From the NCBI RefSeq assembly GCF_000472865.1, contig NZ_AXAP01000060.1, forward strand, positions 1 through 52,838: DNA of 52,838 nucleotides, read 5' to 3'. The notes under the pieces were generated by a model. The model did no database searches. It had not been told where the DNA came from and was given only the letters and a program-made list of their open reading frames with translations. Below are positions 23,376 to 32,355 of the stretch, one piece after another. Position 1 is the first letter of the stretch. Each line of letters starts with the position of its first letter. The translations under genes and the position numbers were made by a program. Source of the DNA: Bradyrhizobium elkanii WSM2783 (GTDB taxonomy: Bacteria > Pseudomonadota > Alphaproteobacteria > Rhizobiales > Xanthobacteraceae).

Positions 23376-26300
23376 ATGCGCGTTTTCAGCGTCCCCCTCT
23401 CCGTCCCGTTCCTGCGTACCGTCATCGCCGCGCTGGTTGACGGTCGCCTGGTCAGGGGATTCGACGCGCGCGGCAATCCCGAACGGCTGGCTGACGCGAC
23501 GCTCTATCTGCCGACCCGGCGCGCGGGCCGGCTTGCGCGGGAGATCTTCCTCGATGTCCTGGACACGGATGCCGCTGTGCTGCCGCGCATCATTGCGCTT
23601 GGCGACATCGACGAGGATGAACTCGCTTTCGCGGAAGAGGCGGAACAATTCAGCGGCGCAGCGCCGCTGGAGATTCCGCCCAAGCTTGGCGAGCTCGAGC
23701 GGCGGCTGACATTGGCGAGGCTGGTCGCGGCCTGGGCCAAGAGCCCGGTGACCGCGCCGCAGGTGGTCGGCGGCCCCGCATCGACGCTGCAGCTCGCCGG
23801 CGATCTCGCGCGGCTGATGGACGACATGGTGACGCGCGGCGTCGAGTGGAGCGCGCTCGACAGGCTGGTGCCCGATCAGCTTGACCAATATTGGCAGCAT
23901 TCGCTGGATTTCCTGCGGATCGCGCGCGTGGCTTGGCCAGCCTATCTCGCCGAGGTCGGCCGTATCGAGCCGGCGGCGCGGCGCGACCTCTTGATCTCGG
24001 CCGAAACCGCGCGACTGACCGCACAATCCGATGGTCCCGTGATCGCGGCGGGCTCGACCGGTTCGATGCCGACGACCGCCAAGTTTCTCCACGCGGTAGC
24101 CAAGCTGCCGCACGGCGCGGTCGTGCTTCCCGGGCTCGATACCGATCTTGATGAAGAGTCCTGGGAGACGATCGGCGGCATGCGCGATGCCAAGGGCAAA
24201 TTCACCACGCCGCCCGCATCGAACCATCCGCAATTCGCCATGCACGCGCTGCTCGATCGCTTCGCGATCAAGCGCGACGAGGTGGAGATTCTGGGCGCGC
24301 CGGCACCACGCGGGCGCGAGATGCTGATGTCGGAAACGATGCGGCCGTCCAGTGCCACGGCGCAATGGCACGACCGGCTGGAGCAGCCCGAGATCGCGGA
24401 GAAGATTTCCGCCGGCATGAACGGCATCGCCGTGGTGGAGGCGCCGAATCCGGAGATGGAAGCGCTCGCCATCGCCATTGCCATGCGCGAGGCGAGGCAT
24501 CTCAATAAATCCGCCGCACTGGTCACGCCGGACCGCGCCTTGGCGCGGCGGGTGATGGCAGCACTGACGCGCTGGAATCTCGAATTCGACGATTCCGGCG
24601 GTGAAGCGCTGATGGACACGCCATCGGGCGTTTTCGCCCGCCTCACCGCGGAAGCCGCGACCAAAGGATTGGAGCCACCGACGCTGCTCGCGCTCTTGAA
24701 ACATCCGCTGTTCCGGCTCGGCGCCGCGCCGGGCGCCTACCTTCGCGCGACCGAAGTCTTGGAGCTGGCGCTCTTGCGCGGCACGCGGCCGCAAGCCGGC
24801 AGCGAAGGCCTCGCCCGCGACTTCGAACGCTTCCGCAGCGAACTCGCCAAGCTGCGCCGCGGCGAGACCTCATCGCTTCATGCCCTCGAACAACGGACCC
24901 GGCTCCGCGACGTCGAGCTCGACCAGGCGCAGTCGCTGATATCAAAGCTGAGGGCCGCGCTTGCACCGCTTGAAAGTCTCAGCGCATCCAAGCCGTACGA
25001 TTTTGCCGAGTTGGCGCTCCGTCATCGCGAGGCTCTCACTGCGTTGTCCTGCGATCAGCACGGCATCGCCGTCGCCTTCGAAGAGCAGGCCGGTTCCGTG
25101 CTCGCATCCGCATTCGATGATCTCGTGGGCGCCAAGAAGCTGAGCGGCGTGATGGTCCCGCTCTCCGATTATCCCGACGTCTTCCAGACTGCGTTTGCCG
25201 ACCGCATGGTGCGTCGCCCGGAATCGCCGCGCGCGCAACTGCACATCTTCGGCCAGCTCGAAGCGCGACTGACGGAGACCGATCGCGTGATCCTTGGCGG
25301 GCTCGTCGAAGGCGTCTGGCCGCCGGCGCCGCGGATCGATCCCTGGCTCAGCCGGCCGATGCGGCACGAGCTCGGTCTCGACCTGCCGGAACGGCGTATC
25401 GGCCTTTCCGCACATGACTTTGCGCAACTGCTCGGCACTGACGATGTGATCCTCAGCCACTCGGCCAAGGTCGGCGGCGCGCCGGCGGTGGCCTCGCGCT
25501 TCCTGCACAGACTGGAAGCGGTCGCGGGCGAGGCGCGCTGGAAGGCTGCGAAAGCAGCGGGCGAGACATACGTCCATTACGCCGCCGAGCTCGACCGGCC
25601 GGACAAGGTCGAGCCGATCGCACAGCCCGCGCCGAAGCCGCCGCTGGCGACTAGGCCGCTCAAGATGTCGGTGACCGCGATCGAGGACTGGCTGCGCGAT
25701 CCCTATACGATCTACGCAAGATATATCCTGCGGCTCGATCCGCTCGATCCCGTCGACATGCCGCTGTCGGCGGCCGATCGCGGCTCGGCGATCCACGCTG
25801 CGCTCGGCGAATTCACGCAAAGCTTCGCCGCCGCGCTGCCGGACGATCCGCTGCGCGCCCTGCGCGAGATTGGCGGCAAGCATTTTGCGCCGTTGATGGA
25901 GCGGCCGGAAGCACGGGCGCTGTGGTGGCCGCGCTTCCAGCGCATCGCGGCATGGTTTGCCGAATGGGAGACCGCGCGGCGCGGCAATATCGCCGCCATC
26001 AGCGCCGAGATCCGTGGCGAGATCGGCATCCCCCTCGACAACGCGCGCACCTTTACACTTTCGGCGCGCGCCGACCGGATCGAGCGCCGCGGCGATGGCT
26101 CGTTCGCCATCCTCGACTACAAGACCGGACAGCCGCCGACAGGCAAGCAGGTACGCATGGGACTGTCGCCGCAGCTCACGCTGGAAGCCGCGATCCTGCG
26201 CGAGGGCGGCTTTGAGGGCATTCCCGCTGCCGCGTCTGTCGGCGAGCTCACCTATGTCAGGCTCAGCGGCAACAACCCGCCGGGCGAGCAACGAACATTG

Positions 26301-26522
26301 GAACTGAAAATCAGGCCGGGCGATACGCCGCAATCGCCCGACGATGCCGCCGACCACGCGCGGAAGGAGCTGGAAAAACTGATCCGCCAGTTCGAGGACG
26401 AGAACCAGGCCTACACCTCGCTGAATCTCTCGATGTGGGCCAACCGCTACGGCACCTATGACGACCTCGCCCGCATCAAGGAATGGTCCGCGGCCGGCGG
26501 CCTCGGAGTAGAAGAATGGTGA
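23376..26522 (+). CDS. addB: Double-strand break repair protein AddB
   Basis: Subunit of the AddAB helicase-nuclease, which resects DNA ends for RecA loading. The 1048 residues contain a degenerate helicase half without a Walker A GxGKT (start LYLPTRRAGRLAREIFL) and a C-terminal PD-(D/E)XK nuclease (AILDYKTGQPPTGKQV, about 907-922). Only one Cys occurs (ALSCDQHG), so the four-cysteine iron-sulfur staple of Bacillus AddB is absent. The ATG at 23376 lies right behind a palindrome. Its end overlaps addA by 7 bp. Confidence 0.94.
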   Translation: MRVFSVPLSVPFLRTVIAALVDGRLVRGFDARGNPERLADATLYLPTRRAGRLAREIFLDVLDTDAAVLPRIIALGDIDEDELAFAEEAEQFSGAAPLEIPPKLGELERRLTLARLVAAWAKSPVTAPQVVGGPASTLQLAGDLARLMDDMVTRGVEWSALDRLVPDQLDQYWQHSLDFLRIARVAWPAYLAEVGRIEPAARRDLLISAETARLTAQSDGPVIAAGSTGSMPTTAKFLHAVAKLPHGAVVLPGLDTDLDEESWETIGGMRDAKGKFTTPPASNHPQFAMHALLDRFAIKRDEVEILGAPAPRGREMLMSETMRPSSATAQWHDRLEQPEIAEKISAGMNGIAVVEAPNPEMEALAIAIAMREARHLNKSAALVTPDRALARRVMAALTRWNLEFDDSGGEALMDTPSGVFARLTAEAATKGLEPPTLLALLKHPLFRLGAAPGAYLRATEVLELALLRGTRPQAGSEGLARDFERFRSELAKLRRGETSSLHALEQRTRLRDVELDQAQSLISKLRAALAPLESLSASKPYDFAELALRHREALTALSCDQHGIAVAFEEQAGSVLASAFDDLVGAKKLSGVMVPLSDYPDVFQTAFADRMVRRPESPRAQLHIFGQLEARLTETDRVILGGLVEGVWPPAPRIDPWLSRPMRHELGLDLPERRIGLSAHDFAQLLGTDDVILSHSAKVGGAPAVASRFLHRLEAVAGEARWKAAKAAGETYVHYAAELDRPDKVEPIAQPAPKPPLATRPLKMSVTAIEDWLRDPYTIYARYILRLDPLDPVDMPLSAADRGSAIHAALGEFTQSFAAALPDDPLRALREIGGKHFAPLMERPEARALWWPRFQRIAAWFAEWETARRGNIAAISAEIRGEIGIPLDNARTFTLSARADRIERRGDGSFAILDYKTGQPPTGKQVRMGLSPQLTLEAAILREGGFEGIPAAASVGELTYVRLSGNNPPGEQRTLELKIRPGDTPQSPDDAADHARKELEKLIRQFEDENQAYTSLNLSMWANRYGTYDDLARIKEWSAAGGLGVEEW

Positions 26523-29500
26523 AAGCGCCGCGCCCCATTCCCGACGCGGTGCGCGCCACGCAGGCGCGCGCGTCCGATCCCAAGGCGTCCGCCTTCGTGT
26601 CCGCCAATGCCGGTTCGGGCAAGACCCATGTGCTGGTGCAGCGCGTGATCCGGCTGCTGCTGGAGGGCACACCGCCGGAAAAGATCCTCTGCATCACCTT
26701 CACCAAGGCGGCCGCGGCCAACATGGCCGAGCGGGTGTTTTCCACGCTCGGCCATTGGGTCACCCTCGACGATACGGCGCTGGACGCCGCGATCCGCGAA
26801 GCCGGCATTGCCCATCCCAATGTGAGGCTCCGACGGGAAGCGCGAAAGCTGTTCGCCTGCGCGCTGGAGACGCCGGGCGGGCTGAAGGTGCAGACCATCC
26901 ATGCGCTATGCACCCGCCTGCTGCAGCAGTTCCCGTTCGAGGCCAATGTGCCGGCGCGGTTCGCCGTGCTCGACGAGCGCGACCAGAACGAGATGATGGA
27001 GCGCGCCAATCTCGCGGTGCTGTTGGAAGCCTCGCGCAATCCCGACAGCGCCACCGGGCGTGCGTTGATGGTGGCGATGGCGAGCGCGGCCGACGTCACC
27101 TTCAAGGACGTGGTGCGCGAAGCCTGCCTCAGCCGCGATCATTTCATGGCCTGGACCGATGCCGCGGGCAGCGCGGTGGCCGCCGCCGGCCAGATGTCGG
27201 CAGCGCTTGGCGTCGCCGCTGATGATTCGATCGAGGACGTCGAGCGCGCGATCCTGGATGGTCCCTATCTGCCACGCGCGCGCTGGGAGGACATTGCGCT
27301 CGTCCTCGACACCGGCAACAAGTCCGACCAGGATCAGGCGTCACGCCTGCGTGAGGCGCTGGTCTTCACCGGCAGCGCGCAGGTCGATGCCTATCTCGGC
27401 GTCTTCCTCACCGACGCCGACCGCACGCCGCGCAAGTCGGTGGTGACGAAGAAATTCTTCGACAACAATCCCGCCATCGGTCGGCTGTTCGAAGCAGAAA
27501 GCCAGCGCATCCATCCGCTGATCGAGCGCCGCCGCGCCGTGACGATCCGCGACCGCACCGAGGCGCTGCTGCATATCGCGACTGCAGCGGCTGCGAACTA
27601 TCGCCGCGAAAAGCTGGAGCGCGGCCTGCTCGATTATGACGACCTCATCGACAAGACGCTCGAGATGCTCGACCGCGTCTCCTCGGGCTGGGTGCACTAC
27701 AAGCTCGACCGCGGCGTCGATCATGTGCTGATCGACGAGGCGCAGGATACCAGTCCCAAGCAATGGGACATCGTCGCGCACATCATCTCCGAATTCACCT
27801 CCGGCGCCGGCGCGCGCGACGGTGTGGTCCGCACCGTGTTCGCGGTCGGCGACGAGAAGCAGTCGATTTTCTCCTTCCAGGGCGCGGCCCCGCATGAATT
27901 CGATCTGCGCCGCCGGGAGCTGAAGAAGAAGTTCGAGGATGCCGGGCTGAAATTCGATCCTGTTTCCTTCACCTATTCGTTCCGTTCGGGACCCGCGATC
28001 CTGCAATCGGTCGACCACGTGTTCCGTGAGCAGGAGATTTATCGCAGCATCCATGCGGTCGAGAATGGCTATCCGCTCCACAATGCGCTCGCCGACGCCG
28101 GTCCCAGCATGATCGAACTCTGGGAGCTCGCGGAAGCCGACGACAGGCAGGACATCGAGGGCTGGCGCGCGCCGTTCGACGGCGTCTCCGTCACCAGCCC
28201 GGAAGTGAAACTGGCAAAGCGCATCCAGGCCGAGGTCAGGCGGCTGGTGGAAAGCGGCACCATGACCGGCAGCCGCGGCAACCGCCGGCCGCTCACTTAC
28301 GGCGATGTGCTGGTGCTGGTGCGCAGGCGCGGCAACGCGTTCGATGCCGTGATCCAGGCGCTGAAGCACGCCAATATCCCGGTCGCCGGCGCCGACCGGC
28401 TGAAATTGACCGAGCACATCGCGATCATCGATTTGATGAACCTCGCCGACGCGCTGCTGCTGCCACAGGACGATCTGGCGCTGGCGGTCGCGCTGAAGAG
28501 CCCGCTGTTCGGCCTCGACGACGACGATCTGTTCAAGCTGGCCTGGGAGCGCAAGGGATCGCTGCGCCACGCGCTGGCGCTGCATGGGGCGACCGATGAG
28601 CGCCTCGCGGCCGCGCTGAAACGGCTCGAACGATGCGAGCGGCGCTTTGCGGACTCTACGCCGTTCGCCTTCTATGCTTGGCTGCTTGGCGGCGAAGGCG
28701 GGCGGGCGCGCATCCTGCGTCGCCTCGGCCATGAGGCCAATGATGCGCTCGACGAATTCCTTGAGCTTGCGCTGGCCTATGAGCGCAAGGCACCCAGCTC
28801 GCTGCAGGGCTTCGTGGCCTGGCTGCGTGCCGCCGACACCGAGGTGAAGCGCGACATGGAGATTTCGCGCGACGAGGTGCGCGTGATGACCGTGCACGGC
28901 GCCAAGGGGCTGGAAGCCTCCGTCGTGTTCCTGGTGGACACCACCACCTCGCCCGCGGACACGCAGCGGCTGCGGCTGATCCATCTGCCACAGGACAACG
29001 GCGCGCCGCACGGGCCCGGCGTCGTGGTCTGGGCCGGCCGCAAGGCCGAAGACCCCGGCCCCGTCGCCAAGGCGCGCGAGGCGATGCTGGAAGAGACCGA
29101 GGACGAATATCGCCGCCTGCTCTACGTCGCGATGACCCGGGCTGCAGATCGATTGATCGTTGGCGGCTGCCTGCCCGGCAACATGAAAAAGGTCCGGACT
29201 TCCTCCTGGTATGACCTGATCGACAAGGGCCTCGCCAATTCCGACCTCAGCTTGCAGGAGATCGAGACCCCGGCGGGCCTGGTGAAGCGTTATTTTCGGC
29301 CCGATGATGCCGATGCGACGACCGGCGTCACGGTGTCGGGGGCGCCGCAGCCGATCGAACTGCCGTCCTGGCTGCAGCGGCCGGCGCCGACTGAACTCGC
29401 CGCCGACAGCCGGCTGCGGCCATCCGACCCCAGCGACGACAGCCGCCGCGTCCGCAGCGGCGAGCAGCTCGTGCTGCGTGCCCGCGCCATCCAGCGCGGC

Positions 29501-30040
29501 ACGCTGGTGCACCGGCTGTTGCAGTCGCTGCCGGATATCGCACCCGAGCGCCGACGCGGCGCAGCGCTCGCCTATCTCGAACGCAATGCCGAGGATTGGA
29601 CAGAGCAGGAGCGCGCGGCGCTGGCCGAAAGCATGCTGGCCCTGATCGCCGATCCCCGTTTTGCCCCGGTGTTCGCGGCCGGAAGCCGGGCGGAAGTGTC
29701 CATCGTCGGCCGGCTGGACCAGCCCGGGCGATCGCCGGCGCTGGTATCCGGCCAGATCGACCGGCTGGTGGTGACGCCGGACCAAATCCTGATCGTCGAC
29801 TTCAAGACCAACCACGCCCCGCCGAAAACTGCGGCCGAGGCGCCGCGGGGCTACATCCGGCAGCTCGCGCTCTACCGGGCCGTGCTGCGCAAGCTTTATC
29901 CCGGACGTCCTGTCCGTGCCGCCCTGCTCTGGACCGAAAGTACTGAAATGATGGAGATTTCTTCCTCCGCGCTGGACAGGGAGCTGGCATCCCATCATGC
30001 TGGCGTGACCGAGCTTGACCCGGCAGGGGTGCGTTCATAG
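26516..30040 (+). CDS. addA: Double-strand break repair helicase-nuclease AddA
   Basis: The motor and second nuclease of AddAB. ATG 26516 (MVKAPRPIPDAV) gives 1174 residues; the frame is open 33 bp further but inside addB. UvrD-type motifs: Walker A NAGSGKTHVL (31-40), FTKAAAANMAERV, Walker B/II VLIDEAQDTSPKQWDI, VGDEKQSIFSFQGA, VMTVHGAKGLEASVVFL and LLYVAMTRAADRL. The C-terminal nuclease has IVDFKTNHAP near residue 1093 and YIRQLALYRAVL. Translationally coupled to addB and followed by trxA, as usual in alphaproteobacteria. Confidence 0.95.
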   Translation: MVKAPRPIPDAVRATQARASDPKASAFVSANAGSGKTHVLVQRVIRLLLEGTPPEKILCITFTKAAAANMAERVFSTLGHWVTLDDTALDAAIREAGIAHPNVRLRREARKLFACALETPGGLKVQTIHALCTRLLQQFPFEANVPARFAVLDERDQNEMMERANLAVLLEASRNPDSATGRALMVAMASAADVTFKDVVREACLSRDHFMAWTDAAGSAVAAAGQMSAALGVAADDSIEDVERAILDGPYLPRARWEDIALVLDTGNKSDQDQASRLREALVFTGSAQVDAYLGVFLTDADRTPRKSVVTKKFFDNNPAIGRLFEAESQRIHPLIERRRAVTIRDRTEALLHIATAAAANYRREKLERGLLDYDDLIDKTLEMLDRVSSGWVHYKLDRGVDHVLIDEAQDTSPKQWDIVAHIISEFTSGAGARDGVVRTVFAVGDEKQSIFSFQGAAPHEFDLRRRELKKKFEDAGLKFDPVSFTYSFRSGPAILQSVDHVFREQEIYRSIHAVENGYPLHNALADAGPSMIELWELAEADDRQDIEGWRAPFDGVSVTSPEVKLAKRIQAEVRRLVESGTMTGSRGNRRPLTYGDVLVLVRRRGNAFDAVIQALKHANIPVAGADRLKLTEHIAIIDLMNLADALLLPQDDLALAVALKSPLFGLDDDDLFKLAWERKGSLRHALALHGATDERLAAALKRLERCERRFADSTPFAFYAWLLGGEGGRARILRRLGHEANDALDEFLELALAYERKAPSSLQGFVAWLRAADTEVKRDMEISRDEVRVMTVHGAKGLEASVVFLVDTTTSPADTQRLRLIHLPQDNGAPHGPGVVVWAGRKAEDPGPVAKAREAMLEETEDEYRRLLYVAMTRAADRLIVGGCLPGNMKKVRTSSWYDLIDKGLANSDLSLQEIETPAGLVKRYFRPDDADATTGVTVSGAPQPIELPSWLQRPAPTELAADSRLRPSDPSDDSRRVRSGEQLVLRARAIQRGTLVHRLLQSLPDIAPERRRGAALAYLERNAEDWTEQERAALAESMLALIADPRFAPVFAAGSRAEVSIVGRLDQPGRSPALVSGQIDRLVVTPDQILIVDFKTNHAPPKTAAEAPRGYIRQLALYRAVLRKLYPGRPVRAALLWTESTEMMEISSSALDRELASHHAGVTELDPAGVRS

Positions 30041-30105
30041 GTTTGTCGTACGATTCCGGCGCGACTCAAATCCCGCCTTTTTCTTCCAACCGAACGAGGT
30101 ACCCC

Positions 30106-30426
30106 ATGGCCGTTGGCAAGGTTTCTGACGCCAATTTCGAAGCCGAAGTGCTCAACGCGACCGGACCTGTCGTGGTCGATTTCTGGGCCGAATGGTGCGG
30201 CCCCTGCCGCATGATCGCGCCCGCGCTGGACGAGATCGCGGGTTCGATGGGCGACAAGGTCAAGATCGTGAAGCTCAACGTCGACGAGAGCCCGAAGACG
30301 GCTTCTAAATATGGCGTGATGTCGATCCCGACCCTGATGATTTTCAAGGGCGGCGAGATGGCCTCGCGCCAGGTCGGCGCGGCACCGAAGGCGAAGCTGC
30401 AGCAGTGGATTTCCGCTGCGGTCTGA
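30106..30426 (+). CDS. trxA: Thioredoxin TrxA
   Basis: Cytoplasmic disulfide reductase. With the start at ATG 30106 (MAVGKVSDANFEAEV), preceded by CGAGGT, the protein has 106 residues. The redox site is WCGPC (in FWAEWCGPCRMIAP) and the cis-Pro is in SIPTLMIFKGG. The frame is open for 21 more codons upstream, with no thioredoxin similarity. It directly follows addA and ends in a terminator hairpin. Confidence 0.96.
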   Translation: MAVGKVSDANFEAEVLNATGPVVVDFWAEWCGPCRMIAPALDEIAGSMGDKVKIVKLNVDESPKTASKYGVMSIPTLMIFKGGEMASRQVGAAPKAKLQQWISAAV

Positions 30427-30452
30427 TCCGTCTCCTTAGAATAATTTTCGAC

Positions 30453-30477
30453 AACGGCCGGCGGATAGCCGGCCGTT
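30453..30477 (+). terminator. Terminator hairpin after trxA
   Basis: AACGGCCGGC (30453-30462) and GCCGGCCGTT (30468-30477) form a 10-bp perfect stem with a GGATA loop, followed by TTGCGTTG. The U tract is short, so termination may be partial or assisted. It lies 27 bp after the trxA stop. Confidence 0.7.
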
Positions 30478-30518
30478 TGCGTTGAGGGGGCGTGTGTTGC
30501 GTTTGAAGGCCCTCGCCC

Positions 30519-31583
30519 GTGCCGTCTCCTCGTCGAAAGATCGCTTCCGATTCCGCCGCGCTGGTCGCGATGGAGGCCCGTTCGGTCGATGCGATCCCGC
30601 GCGGGGACGAATGGCAATATGAGCCGAAATGGGATGGCTTCCGCTGCCTGCTCGCGCGTCAGGGCGAAAACGTCGACCTGCGCTCCAAGTCCGGCGAAGA
30701 TCTCGGCCGTTATTTCCCGGAGCTGATCGCCGCTGCGCTCGAGTTGAAGGCGACTTCGTTCCTGCTCGACGGCGAAATTGTCGTGCCGCATGGCAAGACG
30801 TTCTCGTTCGACGATCTGCTGCAGCGGATTCATCCCGCTGCCAGCCGCATCAAGAAGCTGGCGCACGAAACGCCGGCGCTGTTCATCGCCTTCGACCTGC
30901 TCGCGACGGCCACAGAGAAGAAGCTTTCCGCCGAGCCGTTGAGCCAACGACGCCCAACGCTCGAAACCTTCGCCAAAGCGCACTTCAAGTCCACTCCAAC
31001 ATTTCGGCTATCGCCCGTCACCACAAGCTACGCCACGGCTGTGAAGTGGCTGAAGCAATCGGGCGGCGGCTTCGACGGCGTGATCGCCAAGCGCATCGAC
31101 CTGCCCTATCAGGCGGGCAAGCGCGAGGGCATGCAGAAGATCAAGAAATTCCGCAGCGCCGATTGCGTCGTCGGCGGCTTTCGCTACGCGACCAACAAGA
31201 TAGGCGGCCGGAACGTCGTCGGCTCGCTCCTGCTCGGCCTCTATGACGATGACGGCCTGTTGCACCATGTCGGCTTCACCTCCGCCATCAAGCGCGAGGA
31301 GAAGCCGGCGCTGACCTCAAAGCTGGAGACGCTGATCGCAAAGCCCGGCTTCACCGGGAATGCGCCGGGTGGCCCGAGCCGCTGGTCTACCGAACGCTCC
31401 GCGCAATGGTGTCCGCTGAAGCCGAAACTGGTGATGGAGGTCTGCTACGATCATTTCAGCGGCGAGCGCTTCCGCCACGGCACCTCGATCCTGCGCTGGC
31501 GCCCGGACAAGGCACCGCGGCAATGCACCTTCGAGCAGTTGAAGCAGAAGGCCGTCGATCCGATGAAATTGCTGAAGACGTAG
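30519..31583 (+). CDS. ATP-dependent DNA ligase (LigC-type)
   Basis: Seals DNA nicks with ATP, probably in repair or end joining beside the NAD-dependent LigA. The 354 residues have the ligase domain only. The active-site Lys37 is in EPKWDGFR, followed by LRSKSGEDLGRYFPEL, LLDGEIVV, FDLL, GFDGVIAKR and MQKIKKFRSADCVVGGF, then an OB fold (ERSAQWCPLKPKLVMEV). There is no polymerase or nuclease domain as in full LigD, and no ku gene is adjacent. GTG 30519 is the likely start, with GAAGG upstream. Confidence 0.88.
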   Translation: MPSPRRKIASDSAALVAMEARSVDAIPRGDEWQYEPKWDGFRCLLARQGENVDLRSKSGEDLGRYFPELIAAALELKATSFLLDGEIVVPHGKTFSFDDLLQRIHPAASRIKKLAHETPALFIAFDLLATATEKKLSAEPLSQRRPTLETFAKAHFKSTPTFRLSPVTTSYATAVKWLKQSGGGFDGVIAKRIDLPYQAGKREGMQKIKKFRSADCVVGGFRYATNKIGGRNVVGSLLLGLYDDDGLLHHVGFTSAIKREEKPALTSKLETLIAKPGFTGNAPGGPSRWSTERSAQWCPLKPKLVMEVCYDHFSGERFRHGTSILRWRPDKAPRQCTFEQLKQKAVDPMKLLKT

Positions 31584-31608
31584 CGGCCGTAGTCCGGACA
31601 GAGCGGAG

Positions 31609-32355
31609 TTAACGAATCCACCCCGTCGCCAGCGCAGATGCCAGTTCCAACTGGCCATTCTCGCGCGCCAGCGCCGCCATCGCATCGTGGTCATAGGGCA
31701 CATGACGGAAAGTGACCCGCCAGGCACCATCGGCCAATTCCAGGACCGCGTAGCGCGCGTCGGGCGTGCCCGCCTCCACGACATGCTTGTACGGATGGAC
31801 GTCCCGATAGCCGGGCGAGCCGACGCTGCCGGGATTGACGATCAGGCGCCCGTCGCGCAGCCGCACCGCGCGTGCCAGATGACTGTGGCCGCAGAGGATC
31901 AGCGGCTGCGTGACGCCACTCGCGGCCTGCTCGATCGCCTCCAGTGCCGCCATCCGCACGGTGCCGTCGGGCAGCACCGTTTCCAGCCAATAGACCTCGT
32001 CGCTTGCCGGCGTCGCATGGCAGAGAAAGACCTGATCGCGGAACACACGCGTTGCCGGCACCGCACGCAGCCAGTCGAGATGGCTTTGATCGAGTTGCGC
32101 GTACGCCGGCCGGTCCCACGAACCCATCTTCTCCGGCGGCCGATCGATGAGATAGCGATCGTGATTGCCAATTACGTGAACGGCACCGAGCGCCATCAGC
32201 GTGTCCATCGTCCGCCGCGCGTCCAGCGGACCGCTCGCCATGTCGCCGAGATTGACGATCTCGGCGATCCCCTGCGCGCGGATATCAGCAACCACAGCTT
32301 CCAGCGCCAGATAGTTGCCGTGCACGTCGGCGATGGCGGCAAAGCGCAGCGTCAT
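31609..32355 (-). CDS. Metallophosphoesterase (YfcE/calcineurin-like)
   Basis: A 248-residue phosphoesterase starting at ATG 32355, which overlaps the folC stop as ATGA. The dinuclear-metal motifs appear in order: ADVHGN (9-14), NLGDMASG, IGNHDRYL, LCHATP and CGHSHLA, then NPGSVGSPG. Relatives hydrolyse phosphodiesters or act as nucleotidases; the substrate is unknown. It is the last gene of the trpF-trpB-trpA-accD-folC series. The frame extends upstream in antisense-like composition through folC, which I reject. Confidence 0.85.
   Translation of the reverse strand: MTLRFAAIADVHGNYLALEAVVADIRAQGIAEIVNLGDMASGPLDARRTMDTLMALGAVHVIGNHDRYLIDRPPEKMGSWDRPAYAQLDQSHLDWLRAVPATRVFRDQVFLCHATPASDEVYWLETVLPDGTVRMAALEAIEQAASGVTQPLILCGHSHLARAVRLRDGRLIVNPGSVGSPGYRDVHPYKHVVEAGTPDARYAVLELADGAWRVTFRHVPYDHDAMAALARENGQLELASALATGWIR

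Noticed and set aside
22350..24794. Very long open frame on the minus strand across murU and the start of addB (about 810 codons)
   Set aside because: It is antisense to two well-supported genes and crosses a palindromic repeat; the translation is Arg/His/Gln-rich without motifs, as expected for the reverse of high-G+C coding sequence.
27341..29998. Long minus-strand open frame (about 885 codons) inside addA
   Set aside because: Mirror of the addA codon pattern with no recognisable domain; addA is certain on the plus strand.
30519..31583. LigD-type multidomain end-joining enzyme
   Set aside because: Only the ligase and OB domains are present and there is no ku gene near, so LigC-type is the safer call.
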